A DNA stretch of 64,000 bases from JBATTK01 sp049670505 (GCA_049670505.1 JBATTK010000106.1:1-64000); one strand, 5' to 3'; positions 28,377 through 37,784 are shown, numbered from the stretch's first letter. The notes: a model not told the origin generated them from the letters alone. Made by a program: numbers and translations.

Positions 28377-30290
28377 TTACATGATTTGTGAGAGTTTAAA
28401 ACGAACACGGATAAGCTCCTGAATGCCTTTTATAGGGGTGAAACAACCTTTAAGTTTTAACCGGTCTATTTTGCTCAGTGTTTTAAGATCGATAAACCGA
28501 CCGGAATCATTCTTTTTAAGTCCTTGCTGTGTCCTGAACCGGAGGAGGATTTCGAATGCATCAATACAGAAGGTATACAGGTCTTTGTTTTGGGGTTCTA
28601 ATCGCATCAATTCTTCAAACCGCAGAACAGTACTGTTATGACCCACTATTTTATGGGACAGTATCAATAATCTAGCGGCATCTACCAAAGGCATAATGGC
28701 CCTTGCCTTAATATCAAATTGGTCCTTGTGTTCCCCTCCCTGTTCTACTAAAAATTGTCTGAAAAAACTTAGGGGAGGAGGGTTTTTCAAGGCATTCAGC
28801 CCCAAAAAATTCAAAAAAATCTCGTAAGAATCTATGGATTTGAAGATGCTTTCGGACAGTTGGTCCACCAATTCATGATGGCCATAAACAAGATGATAAT
28901 CAAAAAAGATAGTAGAAAGCATTATCTTATCCTCGTCCGGCTGGGTAATCCAGCTGTTGAATTGTTTTTTCCATTCACTTAGGGACATACACCACTTAGG
29001 ATTACTGGCCATCATATCCGCCGGACAATATTCAAAACCGATTATATTCAGTTTTTTGGTGATGCACCTGGCAAGTCTTAAGAAGTAGTCTTTGGTATAG
29101 TCATAATCCGCCTTTGAAACGTCTTCAAAAACCAAAGCATTGTCCTGATCCGTAAGCAATAACTGTTCTTTTCTTCCTTGGCTGCCAAGCATTAGCCAAC
29201 CAAAGCGTATGGGGGGTGGGGTATCCATTTCTTCCAAAGAAAGGTCAATGGCTCGCTGCACTAGGGCATCGTTTATCGCGGAGACGATCTTTGTGATAAA
29301 AGAAATAGGGATTTGCTGATCCAGATAACCGTTTAATAGTTGTTGGACTTTCTGTCTTACCGTATATAATTTATCCGCAGTTTTGGCGCGTTTCACCTCC
29401 TTGAACAAAAAGGAAGGGTTATTGCCATGTACGACTACAATATCATGCTCGGATAAAATACCCTTTAATTTGGAATTGGGGGTGCCGTCCTTGGTGATGC
29501 ATAAATGTGTGACCCCTTTTTGGAGCATTGCGATTTGGGCATCGGCAACGGAAATATTTTTTGGATAGGTGATGACAGGAGAGGACATAATCTGTGTTAC
29601 GGGGCCGTTAATGGCAAATAGGCCGGTGGCAATCTTATTGCGCAGGTCCTTGTCGGTAATGATACCTATTGGCCTGTTCTTTTCTGTAACAACAATAGAC
29701 CCTACGCTCTTTGCACTCATAGTTTGTGCGGCTTCTTTGATCGTAGTACCGGGTAAACAGCTAATAGGATTTTTTGAATAGGGAGCGGATTGTAAATAGT
29801 TGAGATTAGATACGCCATTTCGGGAATTATCGGTTTTGTGGATCAGTTTTCCCTTATCTTCCTCTGGGTACGGGTTTCTGGTATTGGCCACAAAACTGGC
29901 GATCAAGAATTTGTTGGCATCGATATTAGTGGTGATAAACCGTTCCAATAACTGGGAAGAAATACCATAGACAATACTTTCCTCCATTGCCTTGGCACTT
30001 AATTGATAGTTGCTTTTTCTTAACAACGCCCGTAGTCCAAAAATATCCCCTTCATCACACTCATCTACCAGTGTCTCATCCACATTTCTGAAAATTCCGA
30101 TAGCACCATCCTTTACCACATAAAAATAGTCATGGATTTCCTCGTCTTCTTTAAAGATAAACGAATTTTCTTCAAGATAGACTACGCGTACATCCGTGGC
30201 AATAGTGAAAAGTTCTTCTTCATGTAACACATTGAACGGGGGAAAGTTTTTTAGGAAATCATAGATCCGTTCTGCAATGGTATTCTTCAT
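28377..30290 (-). CDS. cNMP-binding/CBS/DUF294 nucleotidyltransferase-like protein
   Basis: Domains in order (637 residues): cyclic-nucleotide-binding fold (about 12-130, FIFKEDEEIHDYFYVVKDGAIGIF), two CBS domains (about 165-290, VGSIVVTEKNRPIGIITDKDLR), a DUF294 nucleotidyltransferase-like domain with GSQGRKEQLLLTDQDNAL (about 375-392) and a DUF294 C-terminal helical domain. The GSxGRxE...TDxD pattern matches GlnD-type transferases, which modify partner proteins. CBS and cNMP modules suggest adenine-nucleotide sensing. A role in regulating acetate metabolism is inferred from the context only. The ATG at 30290 fits the usual N-terminus. Confidence 0.92.
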   Translation of the reverse strand: MKNTIAERIYDFLKNFPPFNVLHEEELFTIATDVRVVYLEENSFIFKEDEEIHDYFYVVKDGAIGIFRNVDETLVDECDEGDIFGLRALLRKSNYQLSAKAMEESIVYGISSQLLERFITTNIDANKFLIASFVANTRNPYPEEDKGKLIHKTDNSRNGVSNLNYLQSAPYSKNPISCLPGTTIKEAAQTMSAKSVGSIVVTEKNRPIGIITDKDLRNKIATGLFAINGPVTQIMSSPVITYPKNISVADAQIAMLQKGVTHLCITKDGTPNSKLKGILSEHDIVVVHGNNPSFLFKEVKRAKTADKLYTVRQKVQQLLNGYLDQQIPISFITKIVSAINDALVQRAIDLSLEEMDTPPPIRFGWLMLGSQGRKEQLLLTDQDNALVFEDVSKADYDYTKDYFLRLARCITKKLNIIGFEYCPADMMASNPKWCMSLSEWKKQFNSWITQPDEDKIMLSTIFFDYHLVYGHHELVDQLSESIFKSIDSYEIFLNFLGLNALKNPPPLSFFRQFLVEQGGEHKDQFDIKARAIMPLVDAARLLILSHKIVGHNSTVLRFEELMRLEPQNKDLYTFCIDAFEILLRFRTQQGLKKNDSGRFIDLKTLSKIDRLKLKGCFTPIKGIQELIRVRFKLSQIM

Positions 30291-30425
30291 AGTACTAAAA
30301 TAAGTAATGACATCGGTTAAAAACCTGAGACATATCATATTTTATATATCCTCCTCCTTAATAGATATGGCATCAAATGAGGGTTTAAAAGGAGTTAAAA
30401 AGGAAAACTTTAGTTAACTATAGGG

Positions 30426-31901
30426 TCAACTGAATTTCTGGGTCAAATCCGCTACTACATTTGCTATCTTTTTATTTTTTTCGGCCCCTTGTAAGATATG
30501 GGGAGGTGCCTTTCGCTCCGTACAATCCATAATGGCACACCGCTCGCAGGTCACCCCAACTTGTTGCTTTTTAATCCCGGCATCCTCCAGGAAAGCCATT
30601 TTGCGTTTTAGTTGCGCATTGATGAGCAGCCCTAAGCTAATACTTCTAAACTGACCTTCTTTAAAGGGGTCTCTTGTGGCGGACGACAGGACTAGATAGG
30701 ATAGGTCGTCATTTACATAATGGGAAATCTGCAGATCGAACACATGCGCTTTCTTATGGGTAGCGATATCCTTTAATACTTTTAAGGATATCCATCGCCT
30801 ACAATAGTGTTCGTTGGTTTCGTTGGCATGGGGAGAATGCTGTTGGGTAAGGTGGAGTTCTTTGTTCAAATAAAAATTATCACTTCCCGACTTATGCGTA
30901 AAACGCAAAAAGAATAAGTTTTGAATGTTAAAATCCTTGGGCAGTAAGTTGGTCAAACGCTGATAGAAAGATTCGGGCGAGGCGGTAAAGGATTCCATAG
31001 TTTTAACAAATAAGGCTTTGTCAAAAGTCTCTTTTCTGAACAAGGAAGAAAGTTGCTCTACCAGAACATTGCGCGGTAATACCAATGCACCTGCAAAATA
31101 AGATGCGTAAAAATTATTCAATACCTGATCGAAATTCTCAAATTTTATCCATGAAAAAGTATATAATCGCTGGTCGATCGATAAAAAATTATAAGCGATT
31201 TCCTTGGAATAAATAAAGGCTCTCTGGGCATCATCAATATGATCCGCGAGCAATAAGGTTTTGGTCTTGGGTACAAAAACCGAACGTAGATTGTAGAGTT
31301 CTTTATGTTTCCTGAGATCCGTATTGTTTATGGTATATCCGTATTCTTCCACAAGAATATCTTCTAATTCTTTGGATCGGATAGGCTTGTTCAGGTTAAT
31401 TTGATAAGCTTCCGAAAAAAGCATCACTTGCTTTTCCAGATCATCAAAATAATTGTAGTTGGCTTGTTGATACGATCGTAGGGATGCCAGATAGAAGCTT
31501 TCTTTACTAAAGCTATAGTGCTTTGCTATTTCAATAATGGACGTGATAAAGGCATTTACCTTGTCCGGGGCATTTGCGATGATATCGATAAGATTACTTT
31601 CCTTAATGCCAAAAAGCTCCAAGGGAATCTCTTTTAAGATCTTGGATTGTAAGATCTCCCCTATGGGTGCTAGGTTCTTATCCAGCTTTAGGGAGACCAG
31701 ATGATCATAGGGTGTGTCCAGTTTCTCGGACAGTAGGGCTATTTTGTCGGTCTTCGGATATTTTTTTCCCTTCTCTATCTCGTTCAAATAGGATTTTGAT
31801 AAGCCGGTAAGTTTGGATAGTCCAAATAGGGACAATTTCCTGTCCGTACGGATCTGTTTTAGTTTTAGCCCAAAAATTAACTTGATGTATTCCTCTTCCA
31901 T
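30426..31901 (-). CDS. XRE/ScfR-type regulator (RamB-like) of glyoxylate genes
   Basis: This 491-residue regulator has an N-terminal XRE helix-turn-helix (about 8-60, LSLFGLSKLTGLSKSYLNEIE), a middle IrrE/ImmA-like region whose zinc motif is degenerate (AFIYSKEIAYNFLS, no HExxH), and a C-terminal DUF2083 region with a Cys cluster (CERCAIMDC). This is the layout of short-chain fatty acyl regulators such as RamB and PrpR, which control glyoxylate and propionate genes. It is divergent from malate synthase, and the intergenic region holds repeated GCGAA boxes that overlap its own likely promoter, suggesting autoregulation and control of aceB. The ATG at 31901 is used; 31910 is TTG and lies at the promoter. 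Confidence 0.88.
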   Translation of the reverse strand: MEEEYIKLIFGLKLKQIRTDRKLSLFGLSKLTGLSKSYLNEIEKGKKYPKTDKIALLSEKLDTPYDHLVSLKLDKNLAPIGEILQSKILKEIPLELFGIKESNLIDIIANAPDKVNAFITSIIEIAKHYSFSKESFYLASLRSYQQANYNYFDDLEKQVMLFSEAYQINLNKPIRSKELEDILVEEYGYTINNTDLRKHKELYNLRSVFVPKTKTLLLADHIDDAQRAFIYSKEIAYNFLSIDQRLYTFSWIKFENFDQVLNNFYASYFAGALVLPRNVLVEQLSSLFRKETFDKALFVKTMESFTASPESFYQRLTNLLPKDFNIQNLFFLRFTHKSGSDNFYLNKELHLTQQHSPHANETNEHYCRRWISLKVLKDIATHKKAHVFDLQISHYVNDDLSYLVLSSATRDPFKEGQFRSISLGLLINAQLKRKMAFLEDAGIKKQQVGVTCERCAIMDCTERKAPPHILQGAEKNKKIANVVADLTQKFS

Positions 31902-31911
31902 AATTCTCAAA

Positions 31912-31919
31912 CAAAGATA
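31912..31919 (-). promoter_or_regulatory. Candidate -7 element of the ScfR-type regulator
   Basis: On the minus strand TATCTTTG matches TAnnTTTG exactly and lies 10 nt before the ATG at 31901, giving an almost leaderless message. The first GCGAA operator box starts just 6 bp upstream, where a bound repressor would block RNA polymerase. Confidence 0.45.
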
Positions 31920-31925
31920 GTTAAT

Positions 31926-31977
31926 TTTGCGAATTCTATAATTTTTGCGAATATTGTTATTTTAGCGAACGTTCGCT
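31926..31977. promoter_or_regulatory. Array of TTTGCGAA-type operator boxes
   Basis: GCGAA occurs at 31929, 31947 and 31965, exactly 18 bp apart. The first two are TTTGCGAA; the third is part of a perfect 14-bp palindrome, AGCGAACGTTCGCT (31964-31977). RamB of Corynebacterium recognises a similar TTTGCAAA motif (established knowledge), so these are probable binding sites of the divergently encoded ScfR-type regulator. They sit between the two candidate promoters. Confidence 0.65.
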
Positions 31978-31999
31978 TTTTTTTCCAAAAAGTTTTTTA

Positions 32000-32007
32000 T
32001 ACTATTG
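32000..32007 (+). promoter_or_regulatory. Candidate malate synthase -7 element
   Basis: TACTATTG has one mismatch to TAnnTTTG and lies 20 nt before the ATG at 32028. The palindromic operator box ends 22 bp upstream, around where a -33 element would lie. Confidence 0.3.
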
Positions 32008-32027
32008 TCCCCATAAACAGTTCAATT

Positions 32028-33626
32028 ATGGAAAATAGATCAGTAATACAAACAAAATGGCAGTTCCATAAGGATGTTAAAAATTACTACCCTGATATTT
32101 TAACGGATAATGCAATGGCATTTTTGACTGCCTTACACGAAAAGTTTAACACCAAGAGACAGTTGCTCTTGGAAGAGCGAAAGAAACAACAAGCGGTGTT
32201 CGATCAAGGGGAATTTCCAAAATTTCCCGAGGAGACCAAGGCCATCAGGGAATCTGATTGGGTCGCAGCGACTATTCCCCGGGATTTGCAGGATAGACGT
32301 GTAGAGATTACGGGACCCGTGGATAGAAAAATGGTCATTAACGCACTGAACTCCGGTGCAAGAACATTTATGGCCGATTTTGAGGATAGCAATGCCCCTT
32401 CTTGGATCAATTGTTTGGAAGGACAGTACAACTTAATGGAAGCGAACAAGAAATCCATTCGGTACTATGATGTTGCCAAGGACAAGTCCTATGCACTGAA
32501 TAAGCAAACGGCCGTCTTATTGGTAAGGCCCAGGGGACTTCATCTAAATGAACGGCATGTGATTATTAACGGAGCCGAAATGGCGGCAAGTCTGTTCGAT
32601 TTTGGATTGTATGTATTCCACAATACCGTGACCTTGTTGAAAAATGGTACCGCCCCCTATTTTTACCTGCCCAAGTTGGAACACTATTTGGAGGCCCGTT
32701 GGTGGAATGAGGTCTTTGAGTTTGCACAGGATTACCTAAAAGTTCCATCCGGTACGTTTAAGGCTACTGTACTTATTGAGACCATCACGGCCAGCTTTCA
32801 GTTGGATGAGATCATTTATGAGCTTAAAAATCATATGGTAGGTTTAAATTGCGGACGTTGGGACTATATTTTCTCCTATATCAAAAAATTTAGAAATCAC
32901 CCCAATTTTATAGTCCCGGACCGGGATCAGGTAACCATGACCGCTCCTTTTATGGATGCCTATTCCAAGCTGGTGATTCAGCGCTGTCATAAAAGAGGTA
33001 TCCATGCCATGGGCGGTATGGCGGCTCAAATCCCGATACGTAACAATCCAAATGCAAATGCGGCCGCTTTGGAAAAAGTACGTGTAGATAAGGAAAGGGA
33101 GGTTAAAAATGGTCATGACGGTACCTGGGTGGCACATCCTGCCCTAGTGGCAGTCGCCATGCAGGAATTCGATAAATACATGCCTACCCCTAATCAGTTG
33201 CATAGGACAAGAAATGATGTAAAGATCACCGAAAAGGACTTGGTGGAAATTCCGCAGGGTACGGTTACCGAAACAGGGATTCGAAAGAACATCAATGTAG
33301 GAATCCTTTATCTGGAAGCCTGGTTGCGTGGAAATGGTGCCGTTGCATTGTACAATTTAATGGAGGATGCCGCTACCGCGGAAATATCCAGGACACAGTT
33401 GTGGCAATGGCTTAAAAATAAGGCGGAACTAGCCGATGGAAGACGTTTCGATATGGATTTATTTCAGGAAATCTTTGAAGATGAGGTGGAGAAAATCATT
33501 GTACAAACGGGAGAGGACAAGATAAGGGAAACACAGTTTGAAAGAGCTTTTGAATTATTTCAAAAGTTGGTAACCTCAGATGATTTTGAGGAGTTTTTAA
33601 CGCTATCGGCTTATCCTTATATATAA
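32028..33626 (+). CDS. aceB: Malate synthase A
   Basis: Malate synthase condenses glyoxylate with acetyl-CoA to malate, the second step of the glyoxylate shunt, allowing growth on acetate and fatty acids. The 532-residue length and sequence match the A isoform: ITGPVDRKMVINAL, the catalytic region TFMADFEDSNAPSW, LLVRPRGLHLNE, and the metal- and acetyl-CoA-binding segment LNCGRWDYIFSYIKKF. It is the first gene of the operon with isocitrate lyase, 77 bp upstream. Its 5' region contains the GCGAA operator array. Confidence 0.97.
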   Translation: MENRSVIQTKWQFHKDVKNYYPDILTDNAMAFLTALHEKFNTKRQLLLEERKKQQAVFDQGEFPKFPEETKAIRESDWVAATIPRDLQDRRVEITGPVDRKMVINALNSGARTFMADFEDSNAPSWINCLEGQYNLMEANKKSIRYYDVAKDKSYALNKQTAVLLVRPRGLHLNERHVIINGAEMAASLFDFGLYVFHNTVTLLKNGTAPYFYLPKLEHYLEARWWNEVFEFAQDYLKVPSGTFKATVLIETITASFQLDEIIYELKNHMVGLNCGRWDYIFSYIKKFRNHPNFIVPDRDQVTMTAPFMDAYSKLVIQRCHKRGIHAMGGMAAQIPIRNNPNANAAALEKVRVDKEREVKNGHDGTWVAHPALVAVAMQEFDKYMPTPNQLHRTRNDVKITEKDLVEIPQGTVTETGIRKNINVGILYLEAWLRGNGAVALYNLMEDAATAEISRTQLWQWLKNKAELADGRRFDMDLFQEIFEDEVEKIIVQTGEDKIRETQFERAFELFQKLVTSDDFEEFLTLSAYPYI

Positions 33627-33637
33627 TATATAAAAAA

Positions 33638-33673
33638 GAATCCCGGGAATGCGGTCACATTACAACGGGATTC
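33638..33673 (+). promoter_or_regulatory. Intercistronic hairpin between aceB and aceA
   Basis: GAATCCCG (33638-33645) pairs perfectly with CGGGATTC (33666-33673), and inside it AATG pairs with CATT. There is no T run after it, so it is less likely a terminator than an RNA-stabilising or processing hairpin. Confidence 0.5.
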
Positions 33674-33703
33674 AATTACTAATAAATAATAATTTTCGAA
33701 ATT

Positions 33704-35986
33704 ATGAAAAATGAAAGTAAACGGATGCAAGTATCCATAGATTTTATGAAGTCTTATTTTAATCAAGCTCGTTTTAAGGGCATCCAAAGGTTGTATTCTG
33801 CACGTCAAGTAGCGGAGCAGCAAGGAACCTTGAAAAATGATTACCCTATTGCAAGGGAAGCGGCTTTCGCATTCTATTCCATTTTACGGGAACATTTTGA
33901 TCAAAAAACTCAGATTACAACCTTTGGTCCCTATACGGCAAGTCAGGCAGTCATGATGAAACGGGCAGGAATAGAAGGCATTTATCTGGGCGGTTGGGCA
34001 ACTTCCGCCAAAGGTTCCATGGATGAGGACCCCGGTGCAGATTTGGCCAGTTATCCCTTGAGTCAGGTCCCGAACGAGGCGGCCGGAATTGTAAGGGCGC
34101 TGCTTACCGCGGATAGGAATCAAACTTTTCAAAGATTTAAAATGACCGACAAGGAACGGACATCGACAAAGGAATTTGATTTTAGGCCATTCATTATTGC
34201 GGATGCCGATACAGGACATGGAGGAGATGCACAGGTACGAAATCTGATTAGACGATTTGTAGAAGCGGGTGTACCTGGTTATCATATCGAGGATCAAAAA
34301 CCGGGCACCAAAAAATGTGGACACCAAGGGGGCAAGGTACTGGTGCCCTGTGATGAACAGATCAAAAGGCTAAATGCAGCTCGGTTGCAATTGGACATTA
34401 TGAAAGTTCCCGGGATAATCGTGGCCAGAACGGATGCGGAAGCAGCTTCACTGTTAGAGAGCATATCCGACGAAAGGGACCATCCATTTGTTCTGGGTGC
34501 CACCAATACCGAAGTGCCTTCCTATAAACAGGCGTTTTTGGCCTTGCAAAAGGCAATTCACGATTTGGGTGCGGAGGATGTAAAAGGACATTTGTTGTAC
34601 AACTTTTCCGAGGCAGACATGAATGCCGCTTCCCTATGGCTGCAAGATTCTGGAATTATAGCGCTTGTTAATGATCGTAAGAAACAATTAATATCGGACA
34701 AGGCCTACAGGTTTGAACCTGCCTACAATGAAATTTTAACGCATTTTGCGAAAACATGGGAATTGGCCGCAGGTGTGCAAACCTTTGGGGACGCCGTTGC
34801 AAGTTTAATGGAATTTGCCATGGAAGAAGGTGGCAAATTTGAGATGTCCAAAACGGAATGGTTGGACTTTGCCAAACAGGCATCTTTTGCCCAAGCTACT
34901 CAAAAAGCCAATGAGATGGGATTGAGTATAAGCTGGGACTGTGAACTGGCCAGAACACCGGAAGGCTATTATCAGGCAAAAGGCGGAATACCGTTTGCGA
35001 TTACCAAATCCTTGGCCGTGGCTCCTTATGCGGACATGCTATGGATGGAAACGAAGACCGCTGATCTCGCGGATGCCAAGGAATTTGCAGATGCCGTTCA
35101 TGCCGTTTACCCGGATAAGATGATGGCATACAATTTGTCCCCGTCCTTTAATTGGGATACTACGGGAATGACCGAGGAAGAGATGACCAACTTTCCTAAG
35201 GAACTTGGAAAAATGGGCTTTGTTTTTAACTTCATTACCTATGGAGGCCACCAGATAGATGGTTTGGCGGCGGACGAGTTTTCCAATTCCCTGATAAGCG
35301 AGGGTATGGTGGCATTGGCCAAAGTACAGCGGAAATTCCGATTATTGGATTCCCCATATAAAACCCCGCAAACACATGTGGGCGGACCTCGCATGGATAG
35401 TGCACTGGCAGCATCCTCGGGGCGGACGGCTACAACAAAGGCCATGGGCAAGGGGTCTACACAGTTCCAACACCTGACCCATACGGAATTACCTACTAAG
35501 GTACTGTTTGAATGGATAGAGGATTGGAAAGGATACCATGGGCTTTCGGAAGATTTTTCAGTACAACTGAAGCCTCATATTCCCGCTTCGTCCATCATGG
35601 AATTGTGCTTATTGTCCAAAGATCAAGTAATCGCGAACATCGTTTTCTCCAGTGTAATGGATCGAAATAAAAAACAGATTCTATCCATACGGGACCAGAA
35701 TATGTTCAGGACCGATCTAAGGCAAAAACGCTTAATGACCCTGTTGCATATTTTCTTGATCAATAGATATAGTTCCAATACCGTACATTATTTAACGCCA
35801 ACGGCGGATAATTCAAAACAATGCGCCGGTATGAAAAGGTTGGGGGTATACACCTCCGTGAATAATGAAATAGGTCAGATTATTGTTGCCGAAGTTGCCC
35901 ATAAACAGGTGAAAAACTATTTGGATAATCCGGATGCTATCTCCGAACTCATTCAAAAAGGGGCTAGGGATGGAGTCCACGCTTAA
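33704..35986 (+). CDS. aceA: Isocitrate lyase, long form
   Basis: Isocitrate lyase cleaves isocitrate to glyoxylate and succinate, the first step of the glyoxylate shunt. The catalytic signature KKCGHQGGK is present (catalytic Cys about residue 205), along with the metal-binding ADADTGHGG segment. At 760 residues it is much longer than the roughly 430-residue E. coli enzyme and belongs to the long, ICL2-like group with a large insertion and a C-terminal extension. The RraA-like gene begins inside its 3' end (17 nt overlap), so both should be made together. The start at 33704 is the first ATG of the frame. Confidence 0.96.
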   Translation: MKNESKRMQVSIDFMKSYFNQARFKGIQRLYSARQVAEQQGTLKNDYPIAREAAFAFYSILREHFDQKTQITTFGPYTASQAVMMKRAGIEGIYLGGWATSAKGSMDEDPGADLASYPLSQVPNEAAGIVRALLTADRNQTFQRFKMTDKERTSTKEFDFRPFIIADADTGHGGDAQVRNLIRRFVEAGVPGYHIEDQKPGTKKCGHQGGKVLVPCDEQIKRLNAARLQLDIMKVPGIIVARTDAEAASLLESISDERDHPFVLGATNTEVPSYKQAFLALQKAIHDLGAEDVKGHLLYNFSEADMNAASLWLQDSGIIALVNDRKKQLISDKAYRFEPAYNEILTHFAKTWELAAGVQTFGDAVASLMEFAMEEGGKFEMSKTEWLDFAKQASFAQATQKANEMGLSISWDCELARTPEGYYQAKGGIPFAITKSLAVAPYADMLWMETKTADLADAKEFADAVHAVYPDKMMAYNLSPSFNWDTTGMTEEEMTNFPKELGKMGFVFNFITYGGHQIDGLAADEFSNSLISEGMVALAKVQRKFRLLDSPYKTPQTHVGGPRMDSALAASSGRTATTKAMGKGSTQFQHLTHTELPTKVLFEWIEDWKGYHGLSEDFSVQLKPHIPASSIMELCLLSKDQVIANIVFSSVMDRNKKQILSIRDQNMFRTDLRQKRLMTLLHIFLINRYSSNTVHYLTPTADNSKQCAGMKRLGVYTSVNNEIGQIIVAEVAHKQVKNYLDNPDAISELIQKGARDGVHA

Positions 35987-36464
35987 ATTTCAAACTGCGG
36001 AACTATGGGATCGGTATGGGGATTTTCTCAGCTGTGCCGATCCTATCTTCCGAACTTTTGGACGTAAAAAAGCATTCTACGGGAAAATTACTACCCTTAA
36101 ATTATTTGAAGACAATTCTTTAGTAAGAAAACAACTAGAATTCAATGGAAAGGGAAAAGTGCTGGTAGTAGATGGGGGCGGATCTTTACGCTGTGCACTA
36201 GTGGGAGATCAACTTGCAGAACTGGCGATCGGCAACGGCTGGGAAGGAATCATTGTCAATGGTTGTATTAGGGATAGTGCATTGATCGATCAAATGGAGG
36301 TGGGTATACGGGCCATCAACACCTGTCCCGTTAAGAGCAATAAGCGCAATAGCGGAGAACTGGATGTTCCCATCAAGTTCGCGGGAATTGAATTTAAACC
36401 GGACCATTATACATATGTAGACGTCGATGGTGTGCTTTTGAGCGAAAACCATTTGCTAAAGTGA
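35970..36464 (+). CDS. RraA-like/HMG-aldolase family protein
   Basis: This 164-residue protein matches the RraA/HMG aldolase family, with VVDGGGSLRCALVGDQLAELA and GIIVNGCIRDS, the GxxRD motif used for metal and substrate binding in 4-hydroxy-4-methyl-2-oxoglutarate aldolases. Members either modulate RNase E, as in E. coli, or split 2-oxoacids such as HMG, or decarboxylate oxaloacetate. Its start codon lies within aceA, 17 nt before its end, and an aminotransferase for glyoxylate follows 19 bp later. This context favours a metabolic role in 2-oxoacid handling over RNA decay control (inference). Confidence 0.85.
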   Translation: MESTLKFQTAELWDRYGDFLSCADPIFRTFGRKKAFYGKITTLKLFEDNSLVRKQLEFNGKGKVLVVDGGGSLRCALVGDQLAELAIGNGWEGIIVNGCIRDSALIDQMEVGIRAINTCPVKSNKRNSGELDVPIKFAGIEFKPDHYTYVDVDGVLLSENHLLK

Positions 36465-36483
36465 AAACTAGAGGATATATTTC

Positions 36484-37695
36484 ATGGGAGCACAATATAA
36501 ACCAAAAGAGATGAAGCAAAGAAAATTACTAATGATTCCCGGACCCATAGAGTTTGAACCGGAAGTTCTGCAGGCTATGGGCATAGCTACTACAAGTCAT
36601 GTGGCTTCAAACTTTATAGAGACCTTTGGCAGTTGTTTGGATTTTATGAAAGAAGTGTGGATGGCCCCTAACGGGCAACCTTTTATAGTGGCCGGAAGCG
36701 GTACTTTGTCCATGGATATGGCGGCGTCCAACCTGGTGGAAGACGGGGATCATGTTTTGGTCATATCCACAGGCTATTTTGGGGAGCGTTTTAAGGATAT
36801 TTTGGATCGATACGGGGCAAATACAACCGTATTAAGAGCCCCTATTGGGGAAGTCCCCGCTTTGGATACCATTGCCGAAGAACTTAAAAATAAAGCCTAT
36901 AAGATGGTAACCATAACCCATGTGGATACGTCCACCGGGGTATTGGTAGACCCCCAACCCATAGCGGACCTGGCAAAGAAATACAATGTGCTTAGTGTTT
37001 TGGATGGCGTTTGTTCGGTAGCGGGGGAGGAGATCAGGCAAGAAGATTGGGGAATAGATGTGGTTTTAACGGCTTCTCAAAAGGCGGTAGGTGTTCCTCC
37101 CGGTCTGGCTTTGCTCGTAGTTTCCCAAAAAGCTTTGGAAGTTTGGAAAAGTAGAAAAACGCCCGTATTGAATTATTATGGGGATTGGACCAATTGGTTG
37201 CCTATAATGCAAGCTTATGGGGAAAGGCGCCCTTCTTACTTTGGAACTCCTCCGGTTAATTTAATTATAGCGTTGGAAACAAGTTTGCGACAAATTTTGG
37301 ATGAAGGTATCCAAAGTCGGGTACATAGACATCGGAACTTGGCAAGTGCATTTCGATCGGCCATTAGCGCACTCAACTTAAAAATATTGCCAGCCAATGA
37401 TAGGATAGCGGCCAATACCCTGACGGCAATTTACTATCCTAAGGATGCCAATGGAGGTGTCTTTTGCTCCAAGATGGCGGATTACGATGTGCTCGTTGCA
37501 GGTGGGCTACTGCCTGATATAAAATCTTCGTATTTTAGGATAGGCCATATGGGATCGGTAGCTTCAAAAGACTTGGTAGCTACTTTGAGCGCCCTGGAAT
37601 ATGCCCTACATTCGGTTGATTACCCATTTGAATCCGGAATAAGCCTAAAGACATTTCAAGACGAGTTGGCCCGGTATTATCATAGAACTTCATAA
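36484..37695 (+). CDS. Class V aminotransferase, alanine-glyoxylate type
   Basis: This pyridoxal-phosphate enzyme (403 residues) of the alanine/serine-glyoxylate aminotransferase group has the N-terminal MIPGPIEFEPEVLQAM, VAGSGTLSMDMA, the DGVCSVAGEEI segment with the PLP-ring Asp and the Schiff-base lysine in TASQKAVGVPPG (about K200). It would convert glyoxylate to glycine with alanine or serine as donor. Placed after isocitrate lyase, it gives glyoxylate a second outlet to glycine or limits its toxicity (inference). An internal ATG at 36511 (MKQRKLLMIPGP) is an alternative start. Confidence 0.9.
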   Translation: MGAQYKPKEMKQRKLLMIPGPIEFEPEVLQAMGIATTSHVASNFIETFGSCLDFMKEVWMAPNGQPFIVAGSGTLSMDMAASNLVEDGDHVLVISTGYFGERFKDILDRYGANTTVLRAPIGEVPALDTIAEELKNKAYKMVTITHVDTSTGVLVDPQPIADLAKKYNVLSVLDGVCSVAGEEIRQEDWGIDVVLTASQKAVGVPPGLALLVVSQKALEVWKSRKTPVLNYYGDWTNWLPIMQAYGERRPSYFGTPPVNLIIALETSLRQILDEGIQSRVHRHRNLASAFRSAISALNLKILPANDRIAANTLTAIYYPKDANGGVFCSKMADYDVLVAGGLLPDIKSSYFRIGHMGSVASKDLVATLSALEYALHSVDYPFESGISLKTFQDELARYYHRTS

Positions 37696-37753
37696 CGTAT
37701 ATAAAGCCTCAATTTCAATGTTGCGTCCGACATAATTGAGATTTAGTTGGTTG

Positions 37754-37784
37754 GAAAACGCCCCTTTTGGGGCGTTTTCTTTTT
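37754..37784 (+). terminator. Terminator of the glyoxylate operon
   Basis: A perfect 11-bp inverted repeat (GAAAACGCCCC and GGGGCGTTTTC, 37754-37779) with a 4-nt loop is followed by TTTTT. It closes the aceB-aceA-RraA-aminotransferase operon. Confidence 0.9.
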
